37,472 nucleotides of DNA from Prosthecobacter debontii (GTDB lineage: Bacteria; Verrucomicrobiota; Verrucomicrobiia; Verrucomicrobiales; Verrucomicrobiaceae): assembly GCA_945869675.1 (NCBI GenBank), contig CAMBPS010000031.1, positions 1-37,472 of the forward strand. Direction: 5' to 3'. Shown here one piece after another: positions 17,479 to 24,792 of the stretch (its first letter is position 1; each line of letters starts with the position of its first letter). Under the pieces are notes generated by a model. The model was not told where the DNA came from. It saw only the letters and a list, made by a program, of their open reading frames with translations, and searched no databases. The position numbers and the translations under genes were made by a program.

Positions 17479-17572
17479 GCTTAACAATAAAGGATGCAGG
17501 CAACGGTTCGTATGGCATCTGTCGTGTCATCGACGCGCACTCCTCGCTGTCGCCTGATCCGAGACGTTATGC
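17479..17572 (+). other. attC-like recombination site (integron cassette 59-base element)
   Basis: All four boxes of an attC can be placed. R'' is GCTTAAC at 17479-17485, a full match to RYYYAAC. L'' is GGATGCAG at 17492-17499. L' is CTGATCC at 17554-17560. R' is GTTATGC at 17566-17572. R' pairs with R'' at 6 of 7 positions. L' pairs with L'' perfectly except for one unpaired base in L'', and two further GC pairs extend the stem inward. The spacers are 6 and 5 bases and the total of 94 bases is within the normal range. The one-base bulge in the L stem is the diagnostic structural feature of attC. Which strand's base is bulged differs in identity from classical sites. Confidence 0.7.
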
Positions 17573-17591
17573 TCGATAAGAAATCAACTAA

Positions 17592-17822
17592 ATGACCACT
17601 AAAATACGGTATCGTGATTCGAAGCTCATTAGAATTGGAGTACTACTATTTCTGATCGGGCCAGGATTTCTAGTTTTAGCCTATACTATCTCTCGCGTCA
17701 TGGGTGATGAACATCCAAATCCAGTTGGACCTGGTTTGCTCACATATTTCCTGTTCTGGCCATCCGTCATTCTCCTGTCGATTGGTGCGCTGTGGACGTT
17801 CATAAAAAACAGAAAGGCGTGA
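17592..17822 (+). CDS. Small two-helix membrane protein, integron-cassette-like gene
   Basis: The product has 76 residues with two hydrophobic helices: LIRIGVLLFLIGPGFLVLAY (about 12-31) and LLTYFLFWPSVILLSIGALW (about 49-68). These are joined by a polar loop and followed by a basic end (FIKNRKA). I recognise no family. It begins 19 bp after the attC-like R' box. Codon use (ATA, AGA, CTA, GGA, TTA) is unlike that of the neighbouring ribosomal-protein genes, which is consistent with recent acquisition. Confidence 0.6.
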   Translation: MTTKIRYRDSKLIRIGVLLFLIGPGFLVLAYTISRVMGDEHPNPVGPGLLTYFLFWPSVILLSIGALWTFIKNRKA

Positions 17823-17846
17823 TATGGTTTCAGAATTCGGAGTTCG

Positions 17847-17902
17847 GACTGTGCAGAGCACAGTCTGCGCCATCTCGGCCCGCGGCTAACGCTACGTTCG
17901 GC
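17847..17902 (+). other. Half attC-like site with adjacent hairpin
   Basis: GGCTAAC (17884-17890), a 5-base spacer GCTAC and GTTCGGC (17896-17902) match the L'-spacer-R' layout of the right half of an attC. It ends 9 bp before the ATG of the next small gene, as cassette junctions do. A perfect 8-bp hairpin, GACTGTGC/GCACAGTC with loop AGA, lies just upstream at 17847-17865. No convincing R''-L'' left half was found between the preceding stop codon and the hairpin, so the site is either degraded or a different kind of junction. Confidence 0.4.
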
Positions 17903-17911
17903 AAAATAATC

Positions 17912-18139
17912 ATGAACAATCAATTCACAGGTCCTCTAGTAGCTACGATTGGTGTCTTCGCAATTTGTGGCGCCCAATTCCAATGGGCTTTTTTCATGGA
18001 GCACCATAAGGCTCGATTCCTCATTCGTCTATTTGGTCGAAGAGCAACTAGAGCATTTTATCTCATTTTAGGGTCAGGATTGACTGTCGTTGGCGTTTCA
18101 TTGGTTCTTGGCTTTATAGTCAGCAAAGAAGGCCGGTGA
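17912..18139 (+). CDS. Imm17-like small membrane protein (putative immunity protein), cassette-like gene
   Basis: The product has 75 residues from the ATG at 17912. Two membrane helices (about 8-25 and 49-70) flank a conserved-looking basic segment: FQWAFFMEHHKARFLIRLFG and GRRATRAFYLILGSGL. The pattern W-x-FF, an Arg-rich stretch, GR-x-x-x-R-x-FY and LG, then a second helix resembles the Immunity protein 17 family, predicted to protect against polymorphic toxins. The match is from memory and moderate. No toxin gene is adjacent. Small orphan immunity-like proteins are frequent cargo of integron cassettes, which fits the half attC immediately upstream. Confidence 0.55.
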   Translation: MNNQFTGPLVATIGVFAICGAQFQWAFFMEHHKARFLIRLFGRRATRAFYLILGSGLTVVGVSLVLGFIVSKEGR

Positions 18140-18438
18140 ATAATAAAGACTGTGCCTACCATGAAAGGGTGCCTGGCTGTGAGGAACGAGCCAGCCAATG
18201 CCGCTTGCCGCAGAATTGAACCCCGCTTTGCAGCGATGAGGCTGATGCCATTTCTGGCGTAAAAATCACTTGCTGCCTAGGGCTTCACCTTTACCATGCG
18301 CGCCCTTCTGAAGGGCATTTTGCCGGACAGGAGACTTCATTAAACCAAAATTGCCGGTCTCCCGGATCAAGGCTCACTGCCTTGAGCGCATGTTCTCTGA
18401 ATTTTGCGTGCGGAAGATTAGCCCCCTGAAAATACCAC
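18140..18438 (+). promoter_or_regulatory. Long upstream/leader region of rpsB with hairpins
   Basis: This gene-free 299-bp stretch holds three inverted repeats: CTGGCT/AGCCAG starting near 18172; GCCCTTC/GAAGGGC (18302-18308, 18310-18316) followed by ATTTT; and TCAAGGC/GCCTTGA with a 5-base loop (18367-18385), 53 bp before rpsB. The last two lie where a ribosomal-protein leader would sit. S2 is known to repress its own operon in enterobacteria. A role of this kind here is inference. No attC-like boxes were found, so the right border of the accessory island is unclear. Confidence 0.4.
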
Positions 18439-19128
18439 ATGTCACAGATCCTCGCCGAACTCGTCGAAGCCGGAGTCCACTTCGGTCACCAAACCAAGCG
18501 TTGGAACCCAAAGATGAAGCCATTCATCTTGGATACCCGCAACCAGATCCACATCCTCAACATCGAGGAAACCGTCAAGCAGATCGACACCGCTGCTGAA
18601 TTCCTGGCCGACCTCGCCCGCAAGGGTAAGCGCATCCTCTTCGTGGGTTGCAAGCGCCAAGCTCAAGAAGCCATCCGTGAAGCTGCAGACGCCTGCGGTC
18701 AATTTTATGTCAATCATCGCTGGCTCGGTGGTACCCTGACGAATCTCGAAACCATCCGCAAGAGCGTCGCTCGCCTTTGCTACTTGGAAGAGATCGAAAA
18801 GAAGCCTGAGTTCAAACTCATGTCCAAGAAGGAACTCGCCAGCCTGAACCGTGAGCGGATCAAGCTTGAGCGTAACCTTCGTGGCGTGCGTGGCATGGAA
18901 AAGTTCCCTGACGCTGTCGTCATCGTGGACTCCGCCCGTGAGCACATCGCTGTTCATGAGTCCCGCCGCCTCGGTATCCCGATTGTGGCTCTGGTCGATA
19001 CCAATGCCGACCCGAACATCATCGATTACCCGATCGCTGCGAATGATGACGCGATTCGCTCCATCCGCATCATTCTCCAGAAGCTCATCGATCCTGTGAT
19101 CGTGGCGACTGCAGATCTGAAGAAATAA
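18439..19128 (+). CDS. rpsB: 30S ribosomal protein S2
   Basis: The product has 229 residues. It begins [30 protein letters not shown], the standard S2 N-terminus, and contains [51 protein letters not shown] and [15 protein letters not shown]2 joins the 30S subunit late, binding at the neck near S1. No Shine-Dalgarno is evident upstream. tsf follows 26 bp later, the conserved order in most bacteria. Confidence 0.97.
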   Translation: MSQILAELVEAGVHFGHQTKRWNPKMKPFILDTRNQIHILNIEETVKQIDTAAEFLADLARKGKRILFVGCKRQAQEAIREAADACGQFYVNHRWLGGTLTNLETIRKSVARLCYLEEIEKKPEFKLMSKKELASLNRERIKLERNLRGVRGMEKFPDAVVIVDSAREHIAVHESRRLGIPIVALVDTNADPNIIDYPIAANDDAIRSIRIILQKLIDPVIVATADLKK

Positions 19129-19154
19129 TCTCCACCCTTTTTATTTACTGATCT

Positions 19155-19754
19155 ATGGCTGAAATTTCCGCTAAAATCGTTATGGCCCTGCGTGAGAAGA
19201 CCAACGCAGGCATGATGGAGTGCAAAGCTGCCCTGAAGGAAGCCGAAGGCGACCTGGAAAAGGCAGAAATCATCCTCCGCAAAAAAGGCACCATCAAGGC
19301 TGAGAAAAAAGCCGATCGCCAGACCAAGGAAGGCATCATCGCTTCTTACATTCACATGGCAGGCCGCATCGGCGTGCTCATCGAAGTGAATTGCGAGACC
19401 GACTTCGTGGCACGCAATGAGAACTTCCAAGCGTTTGTGAAGGACATCTCCCTCCACATCGCCGCTGCGAATCCGAAGTTCCTCGGACGTGAAGAAATCC
19501 CAGAAAGCCACCTGGCCAAGGAGCGCGAAATCGCCACTGACCAAGTCAAAGGCAAGCCTGAAGCTATCGCCGAGAAGATCATTCAAGGTAAGATCGACAA
19601 GATCTTCTCCGACCAATGCCTGCTCGAGCAAGCCTTCATCAAGAATCCTGATCAGACCGTGGGCGACTACGTGAAGAGCAAGATTTCTGAGCTGGGTGAA
19701 AACCTCGTTGTGCGCCGTTTCGTGCGTTACGCCGTGGGTGAAGACCTTGCCTAG
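19155..19754 (+). CDS. tsf: Elongation factor Ts
   Basis: The product has 199 residues, a short form of EF-Ts compared with the ~280-residue E. coli protein and closer to the compact forms of Thermus and some other phyla. The signatures are LREKTNAGMMECKAALKEAEGDLEKAEIILRKKG (UBA-like N-terminus with the EF-Tu-binding stretch) and GRIGVLIEVNCETDFVARNE. It exchanges GDP for GTP on EF-Tu. It is co-transcribed with rpsB and ends 23 bp before a terminator. Confidence 0.96.
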   Translation: MAEISAKIVMALREKTNAGMMECKAALKEAEGDLEKAEIILRKKGTIKAEKKADRQTKEGIIASYIHMAGRIGVLIEVNCETDFVARNENFQAFVKDISLHIAAANPKFLGREEIPESHLAKEREIATDQVKGKPEAIAEKIIQGKIDKIFSDQCLLEQAFIKNPDQTVGDYVKSKISELGENLVVRRFVRYAVGEDLA

Positions 19755-19777
19755 GATTTCTGATGACAGATCTTTTG

Positions 19778-19807
19778 AGGGCGGACGTCAAGTCCGCCCT
19801 TTTTTGT
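19778..19807 (+). terminator. Rho-independent terminator of rpsB-tsf
   Basis: A 9-bp perfect stem (AGGGCGGAC with GTCCGCCCT, 5-base loop GTCAA) is followed by a run of T. The opposite strand has no T run after the stem, so it acts for rpsB-tsf only. Confidence 0.92.
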
Positions 19808-19875
19808 TTTTAACCCGGATCGCATGGCGTTATTGTTCCATGCCTAACTAGTCTGACATGGCCGATACCGCAGAA

Positions 19876-20319
19876 TTAATACAACAACAAATGAATCTCG
19901 TTGGCTGTCAGCTGAGAGGTGTCTTGCACGGCCAGTAAAGCGCCGGTTTGCTCGAGATTCTTCCATTCAGATTCGAATTCGGGAACGATGGGGAAGGCGA
20001 TCTCAGTCAGCAGGGCTTCTTCAGAAATGGCCGTTGAGGGCTGGGCAGCGACGGTGGAGGAGGAATCCTGTTGAGAAATGAGCGTGATGGAGGTCACCAT
20101 GGCGCAGATGGCTGCGGTGACTGCCCAGCTCAGGGCAGGGGAAGGTGAGACGCTGTCTTGCCACCAACCTTGGAGTTTGGCCCAAAGACCATGCTCTTGG
20201 GGAGTCTGGCGGGCTTCTCTGACGATGTTTTGGACAAAGTTAGCACGTGGTTTCACGGGCTTGGCTTTGCCTAGCAAGTCCCAGAGAGGATCATTGGGGG
20301 TGAACGGTTCCATATTCAA
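19876..20319 (-). CDS. Single-pass membrane protein, anti-sigma-factor-like
   Basis: The product has 147 residues. The cytoplasmic N-terminus (PNDPLWDLLGKAKPVKPRANFVQNIVREAR) precedes one membrane helix (LSWAVTAAICAMVTSITLIS, about residues 64-83) and a ~60-residue acidic outer part. The topology, and the D-P-L-W-x-L-L-G-K-A pattern as I recall it from verrucomicrobial proteins encoded next to ECF sigma factors, suggest an anti-sigma-like role. No zinc-binding anti-sigma motif (HxxxCxxC) is present and no sigma factor is encoded in this window, so the function is open. It follows the HIT gene by 55 bp. Confidence 0.55.
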   Translation of the reverse strand: MNMEPFTPNDPLWDLLGKAKPVKPRANFVQNIVREARQTPQEHGLWAKLQGWWQDSVSPSPALSWAVTAAICAMVTSITLISQQDSSSTVAAQPSTAISEEALLTEIAFPIVPEFESEWKNLEQTGALLAVQDTSQLTANEIHLLLY

Positions 20320-20374
20320 AGAAGTAACCGCGGCTCCTGAAAAAAGTTTCAGGCTTGGGATGATTTTTCAGAAA

Positions 20375-20728
20375 TCAACCTGGTGGCCAGTCGAGCGGAC
20401 GGCCAGCGAGCAGGTGCACATGGAGATGAGGGACGCTTTCTCCAGCGTCTTTTCCATGGTTGATGACGAGGCGGAAGCCCTGACTGCGATCCTGGATGCC
20501 GAGTTTGTCGGCAATCTTGCCTGCGGCTAAAAGCAGGGCCCCGAGTGTGGCTTGATCCTCTGGCTGGGCTTCGCCAACACGTGGAATGAGCTTTTTAGGC
20601 ACGATCAAAACGTGGATCGGAGCCTGAGGCTGGATGTCATTGAAGGCAGCGACGAGATCGTCCTCATAGACTAGGGGAGCGGGGATCTCACGGTCGATGA
20701 TTTTTTGGAAGATGGTTTTTTCACTCAT
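20375..20728 (-). CDS. HIT family nucleotide-binding protein, HINT type
   Basis: The product has 117 residues, the length of Hint1-type proteins. The histidine triad is HLHVHLLAGR near residues 101-110, with TIFQKIIDREIPAPLVYEDD at the N-terminus and HVLIVPKKLIPRV in the middle. These enzymes hydrolyse nucleoside phosphoramidates and AMP-lysine-type substrates. The gene starts 9 bp after nrdR on the same strand, so the two are almost certainly co-transcribed. Confidence 0.9.
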   Translation of the reverse strand: MSEKTIFQKIIDREIPAPLVYEDDLVAAFNDIQPQAPIHVLIVPKKLIPRVGEAQPEDQATLGALLLAAGKIADKLGIQDRSQGFRLVINHGKDAGESVPHLHVHLLAGRPLDWPPG

Positions 20729-20737
20729 GAGTTAGGC

Positions 20738-21226
20738 TTAGCTGAACAGCTCTTCTTGGCCAGTATCGCGAGTGCGCCTGCTGTCCAAGCCTTTGATTTC
20801 ATCGATGAACTCGCCCACGTCTTCAAACTGGCGATAAACCGAGGCATAGCGCACATAAGCCACGTGATCCACGGCTTCTAAATGGCGCATCACTTTGGCT
20901 CCGATAACGGTGGAGGGGATTTCTCGGTAGCCTTCTTCCTCAAGCTCGTTGGCGATGTCGTCCGCCATCTGGTCAATCTGCTCCATCTTGACGGGGCGCT
21001 TTTCGCAGGCTTTGCGCAGGCCTGAGCGGAGTTTTTCCCGGTCGAAGTTTTGCGGGGCGCCGTTACGCTTGACCACACGCAGTTCTTCGCGTTCGACGAT
21101 CTCGTAGGTGGTGAAGCGGAAATTGCAGCGCATGCATTCGCGGCGTCGGCGTATGGCCTGTCCTTCCCGCGCCTCACGCGAGTCGATCACTTTATCTTGG
21201 GAACTTCCGCACTTGGGGCAGCGCAT
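20738..21226 (-). CDS. nrdR: Transcriptional repressor NrdR
   Basis: The product has 162 residues. The N-terminal zinc ribbon is visible (MRCPKCGSSQDKVIDSR and ECMRCNFRFTTYE). An ATP-cone domain follows (VVKRNGAPQNFDREKLRSGL, about residues 50-135), with VDHVAYVRYASVYRQFEDVGEF near the end. NrdR senses ATP/dATP and represses ribonucleotide reductase operons by binding NrdR boxes. No nrd gene lies in the window, so it acts in trans. It heads a small operon with the HIT gene. Confidence 0.95.
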   Translation of the reverse strand: MRCPKCGSSQDKVIDSREAREGQAIRRRRECMRCNFRFTTYEIVEREELRVVKRNGAPQNFDREKLRSGLRKACEKRPVKMEQIDQMADDIANELEEEGYREIPSTVIGAKVMRHLEAVDHVAYVRYASVYRQFEDVGEFIDEIKGLDSRRTRDTGQEELFS

Positions 21227-21278
21227 AATTGGGGGGCTTGATAAATCGCACCTCTAGGATGAAGCGCAAGCCCAGCAT

Positions 21279-22058
21279 TTAGGCTGATTTTCGGCAGTTG
21301 GAGCAGAGCTCATCGCCAGCATCATTGATGCGGAAGTAGAGTGTGGGATCGTCCACTTCGGTTTTTTGACAAACGGTGCACTGATGGAAAAAGGGCGCGG
21401 AGGTGAGCGAGGCTTCTTTGAATTGCGTCCGCTTTTTGATGACCTTGGCCATGTGTAGGCGGTCACGAACAAATTCCGGACCAAAGACGATGAGGAAATT
21501 CAAGTGACCGAAGAAGATGGGAATCGCCATGGGAGGGGCCTTGAGGATGGTTAACAAAGTCAGAGCAGCCGCGGCCCAGGCAATCCATTTCATTTTCACT
21601 GGCAGGAAGAAATAAAGGCGAATTTCTTCATTTGGATAGGTTGCTGCGAAGGCGAGTAACAGGCTTTGAAACAACCAGATCCCGCTTTCATCGAGTCTGA
21701 AAATCAGTGAGCACGTGGTGATGGCAATCATGCCGCCGAGGAAGTAGAGATTGAGTCGGAATGCTCCCCAAGCCTGTTCGAGTCCGCGACCGAGCCACAT
21801 GAGCATCATGGCGGAAAGCACGGCAAATAGCACATTGAAACTGCTGGGCAAAAATAGGTAGGTGACTAGACGCCAGACTTGACCGTCTAAGACACGCGTG
21901 CCGTCCAACATCAGGAAGTCCAGATAACGGGAGCGGGCCTCAGTGGACTGCAGGACGAAGATGGCAAAGGTGAGCAGTTTTAATCCGGCAATGATTTGCA
22001 CCAGTCCAGGGATGGCAAAACGGCCAAAGCGTGATTCGAGTTTGTCTAAAAGTGGCAT
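21279..22058 (-). CDS. Rhomboid-fold membrane protein with C-terminal zinc ribbon, probably catalytically inactive
   Basis: The product has 259 residues from the ATG at 22058 (MPLLDKLESRFGRFAIPG). The open frame extends upstream to 22178, but that stretch lacks family character. It has six or so hydrophobic segments of rhomboid type, with WRLVTYLFLPSS at the L1-loop position and a segment ending YPNEEIRLYFFLPVKMKWIAW that matches the region after rhomboid TM4. The Gly-x-Ser-Gly nucleophile motif expected just before it is replaced by IWLFQSLLLAFA. The C-terminus has two Cys pairs (CTVC and CSNC), a likely zinc ribbon. It may bind or chaperone membrane proteins rather than cut them. Confidence 0.75.
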   Translation of the reverse strand: MPLLDKLESRFGRFAIPGLVQIIAGLKLLTFAIFVLQSTEARSRYLDFLMLDGTRVLDGQVWRLVTYLFLPSSFNVLFAVLSAMMLMWLGRGLEQAWGAFRLNLYFLGGMIAITTCSLIFRLDESGIWLFQSLLLAFAATYPNEEIRLYFFLPVKMKWIAWAAAALTLLTILKAPPMAIPIFFGHLNFLIVFGPEFVRDRLHMAKVIKKRTQFKEASLTSAPFFHQCTVCQKTEVDDPTLYFRINDAGDELCSNCRKSA

Positions 22059-22202
22059 GGGAGAAGGATACGCGCAGAAAGGGTGGTTGCGCGGGAGTCT
22101 TTCGCTGCCAATACAGCTGAGGGCAAGATCTTCTCTGGCAGGATCGCTGATGGAGAAAGAAAGGTGACGATTTGCCAAATGGCGTATGTTTCAACTTATC
22201 CG

Positions 22203-23132
22203 ATGCCGTCAGCCATTTTCACTGTCTTTACACCGACCTACAATCGCGCTCATACCTTGCATCGCTGTTATGACAGCCTCAAGGCGCAGACTTTCCGTGA
22301 TTTTGAGTGGTTGATTGTCGATGACGGCTCCACGGATGGCACGGCAGATCTGGTGGCTGTCTGGCAGGCAGAAGGCGTGGTTCCAATACGCTACGAAGCG
22401 CTGTCGCATGGCGGAGCACACCGCATGCACAATCACTGTTTAAAATCTGCCCGGGGCCAGCTCTACATCAAGCTGGACTCTGATGATGGCTGTGAACCGC
22501 AGGCGCTCGAGCGCTACTGGTATCATTGGAATGGCATCCCTGAGGCAGATCGGGCTGGCTTCTCCGGTGTCACGGCTCTCTGTCAGGATCAAAATGGGCG
22601 ACTCGTCGGCACCCTGTTTCCGATGAGTCCACTGGACTGCTCAGCGGCGGAACTGGAATATGTGCATCAGGTCAGTGGCGAAAAGTGGGGCTTTTTGCGG
22701 TTGGATGTTCTCAGGCAATTTCCTTTCCCTGAAGCGGCTGGGAATTTTGTCCCAGAGTCCTACATCTGGGCACAGGTCTCTACCCGTTACAAAACGCGCC
22801 ACATTAACGAGCAACTGCGCGTGTGGTGGATGGATGCCCCCTCTCTCGTTCATGGCCCGAATGATCCATCGATCAACGCTGATGGCCATCGGCTGATGTA
22901 TCAAATGGTGCTGAATCTAGAGTCTCACTATGTCTTCCACGCGCCGATCAAGCTCTACAAAGTGGCGGGTCTTTACGGTCGGTTTAGCCAACATTGCAGA
23001 ATTGGATTCATGGGGCAGCTGCAAGCTCTGCGTGGCATGCTACCCAAATTTATCTGGCTGCTGGCAGCACCTGCTGGCACGCTGCTCTACTTGCGGGACC
23101 GTTGGCGGATAAATCGCAGCTCGGGAGATTAA
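22203..23132 (+). CDS. Family 2 glycosyltransferase
   Basis: The product has 309 residues from the ATG at 22203 (MPSAIFTVFTPTYNRAHTL). An ATG at 22179 would add eight residues and cannot be excluded. GT-A features are TPTYNRAHTLHRCYDSLKAQ, WLIVDDGSTDGT, and the metal-binding KLDSDDG near residues 86-92. A C-terminal hydrophobic stretch (PKFIWLLAAPAGTLLYL) suggests membrane association. It adds a sugar to a cell-surface polymer or lipid, but acceptor and donor are unknown. The stop overlaps that of the convergent DUF5069 gene. Confidence 0.85.
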   Translation: MPSAIFTVFTPTYNRAHTLHRCYDSLKAQTFRDFEWLIVDDGSTDGTADLVAVWQAEGVVPIRYEALSHGGAHRMHNHCLKSARGQLYIKLDSDDGCEPQALERYWYHWNGIPEADRAGFSGVTALCQDQNGRLVGTLFPMSPLDCSAAELEYVHQVSGEKWGFLRLDVLRQFPFPEAAGNFVPESYIWAQVSTRYKTRHINEQLRVWWMDAPSLVHGPNDPSINADGHRLMYQMVLNLESHYVFHAPIKLYKVAGLYGRFSQHCRIGFMGQLQALRGMLPKFIWLLAAPAGTLLYLRDRWRINRSSGD

Positions 23133-23560
23133 GGCGCGCGACCTTCTTCGACGTCCATCAGGTCAAAAAAGGTGACGATGTCTTCGCGATGTCTCAGGCC
23201 AGCTTCAGCGCGCTGCTCAATCAGTCCGTTAGAAGCTTCATCACGCCAGCCGCGCTTGGTCATGAAGCTGTTGAAGAGGCGAATATGCTCCGCATCGGGC
23301 GTGCGACCGTTCTCCAAGCACCAAGCTAAGACTTCCTCATCCGTGCCGCCTTCTAAAACGCGCTGAGTTAAGGCTTCAAAGCTCACGCCTAGCAGGGTGC
23401 AGACGCGATCATCAAAGGTGCGTTTGCCCACGATGAAACCCAGATGATAACCTTCAGGAAGCTGACCATCACGGGCATGCAGTCTGATTTTATCAACGAT
23501 GCGGCCAAAGACCATGATGCCGCCGACCATGTCGCGAGGAGAACGTAAAGGAAATGCCAT
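23129..23560 (-). CDS. DUF5069 family protein
   Basis: The product has 143 residues from the ATG at 23560 (MAFPLRSPRDMVGGIMVFGR). The open frame starts at 23593, but the downstream ATG fits the family start better. PRSP-like and GGIMVFGRIVDKIRLHARDGQLPEGYH in the first half and VSFEALTQRVLEGGTDEEVLAWCLENGR in the second match the DUF5069 pattern as I remember it. The function is unknown. The family is common in Verrucomicrobia and related phyla. Confidence 0.65.
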   Translation of the reverse strand: MAFPLRSPRDMVGGIMVFGRIVDKIRLHARDGQLPEGYHLGFIVGKRTFDDRVCTLLGVSFEALTQRVLEGGTDEEVLAWCLENGRTPDAEHIRLFNSFMTKRGWRDEASNGLIEQRAEAGLRHREDIVTFFDLMDVEEGRAP

Positions 23561-23683
23561 GGATGAGACTAATGTTGGCTGGCCAGAGGTCAATCTGGTC
23601 TTGTTTGAACCTCTCGCCAGGATTCGCTGAGCGCTGTCATTTCAGAAGTAGGTGCCCCTAGCTTGTCGTTTGAAGGTAGCGGT

Positions 23684-23719
23684 AAAATCAAAAAGCCTCG
23701 AACGCGGGTTCGAGGCTTT
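23684..23719 (-). terminator. Rho-independent terminator of aguB-aguA
   Basis: A 12-bp perfect stem (AAAGCCTCGAAC with GTTCGAGGCTTT, 4-base loop at 23704-23707) on the minus strand runs into TTTTTGATTTT. It lies 26 bp after the aguA stop. On the plus strand it has only a short T run and does not match a gene end. Confidence 0.85.
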
Positions 23720-23745
23720 CGTGATTTGAAGTCAAAGGTGTAGAC

Positions 23746-24792
23746 TTATTTTGGCTGATGCATGGCGATGCAGTGCAGGCCGCCACCTTCCATGACGAGG
23801 TCTTTGCAGGTGACGGAGATGATCTCACGCCCTGGGAAGCACTCGGCGATCTTATCTTCGGCGATCTGGTCTTTTTTCTTCTGGCCGAAGATGGGAACCA
23901 TGATGGCGTTATTCAGGATCATGAAGTTCGCGTAGCTGGCTGGCAGGCGGCTGAGGCGCCAGTCTTTGACTTCGATAGCATTTGGCATTTCAATCTCAAT
24001 GATCTCGAGCTTGCTGCCATCGGGAAGACGAACGTCATCCAGTTGCTCGCGGATGGCTTTGAGCACTTTGAAGTTGGGGTCAGACTCTTTAGACTCGACC
24101 ATGCAGATGACCGCATCTTCACGGATAAAGCGGACGACGTCATCGACATGACCGTCGGTGTCGTCACCTTCGATGCCATTTTTAAACCAGACGATGTTAT
24201 TCACACCGAGCATGGCTTTGAGCTCTTTTTCGACTTCGTCTTTTTTGCGGGCCTTACCGCCATTGCGATTTGGGTTAAGGAGAACGTTTTCGGTGGTGAA
24301 GAGCAGTCCTTTGCCATTCGTTTCGATGGCACCACCTTCGAGAACGAAGTCAGAGGTGAAGCGTTCCATTTTCAGAGAAGCGGCAGCTTTCTCCGGAATG
24401 GTATCGTCTAGGTCGTAGGGGAACTTACCGCCCCAAGCATTGAATTTCCAGTCGGTGATGGCGACTTGGCCGGTCTCATTGTTTTTAATAAAGATAGGCC
24501 CGTGGTCGCGGCACCAGACGTCATTGGTGAGGTTCTCGTAGATATCCACCTGACTTAGATCGCCTTCGTTATCGGCAATGCTGAGACGGATGTTCATGTG
24601 GCTGAGCATGGGCGCGTTGATGCGCACACGCTCGTAGCGGGAAATGGTGCTGGCGATTTCCCCAAACTTGTCTTGAAGCTTGTGGAAGGTTTTGGGGCAG
24701 CTCTCTTTGTTTGAGGGCCAAGATAGCCAGATGGCTTCTTGGGTTTCAAATTCGGCGGGGAGGCGGTAGTTCTTGGGGTATCCTTTACTCAT
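23746..24792 (-). CDS. aguA: Agmatine deiminase
   Basis: The product has 348 residues. It converts agmatine to N-carbamoylputrescine. The guanidine-modifying fold residues are visible: WCRDHGPIF (93-101), LEGGAIE (151-157), DTDGHVDDVVRF with His215, and the nucleophile Cys341 in MEGGGLHCIAMHQPK. The N-terminus PAEFETQEAIWLSWP is typical of the family (peptidyl-arginine-deiminase-like). It overlaps aguB by 8 bp, so translation is likely coupled. The operon gives the arginine/agmatine route to putrescine. Confidence 0.93.
   Translation of the reverse strand: MSKGYPKNYRLPAEFETQEAIWLSWPSNKESCPKTFHKLQDKFGEIASTISRYERVRINAPMLSHMNIRLSIADNEGDLSQVDIYENLTNDVWCRDHGPIFIKNNETGQVAITDWKFNAWGGKFPYDLDDTIPEKAAASLKMERFTSDFVLEGGAIETNGKGLLFTTENVLLNPNRNGGKARKKDEVEKELKAMLGVNNIVWFKNGIEGDDTDGHVDDVVRFIREDAVICMVESKESDPNFKVLKAIREQLDDVRLPDGSKLEIIEIEMPNAIEVKDWRLSRLPASYANFMILNNAIMVPIFGQKKKDQIAEDKIAECFPGREIISVTCKDLVMEGGGLHCIAMHQPK

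Noticed and set aside
23758..24411. 217-residue open frame on the plus strand opposite aguA
   Set aside because: It lies entirely within aguA, whose catalytic motifs are intact on the minus strand. The product is a composition-driven mirror of that gene with no domain of its own.
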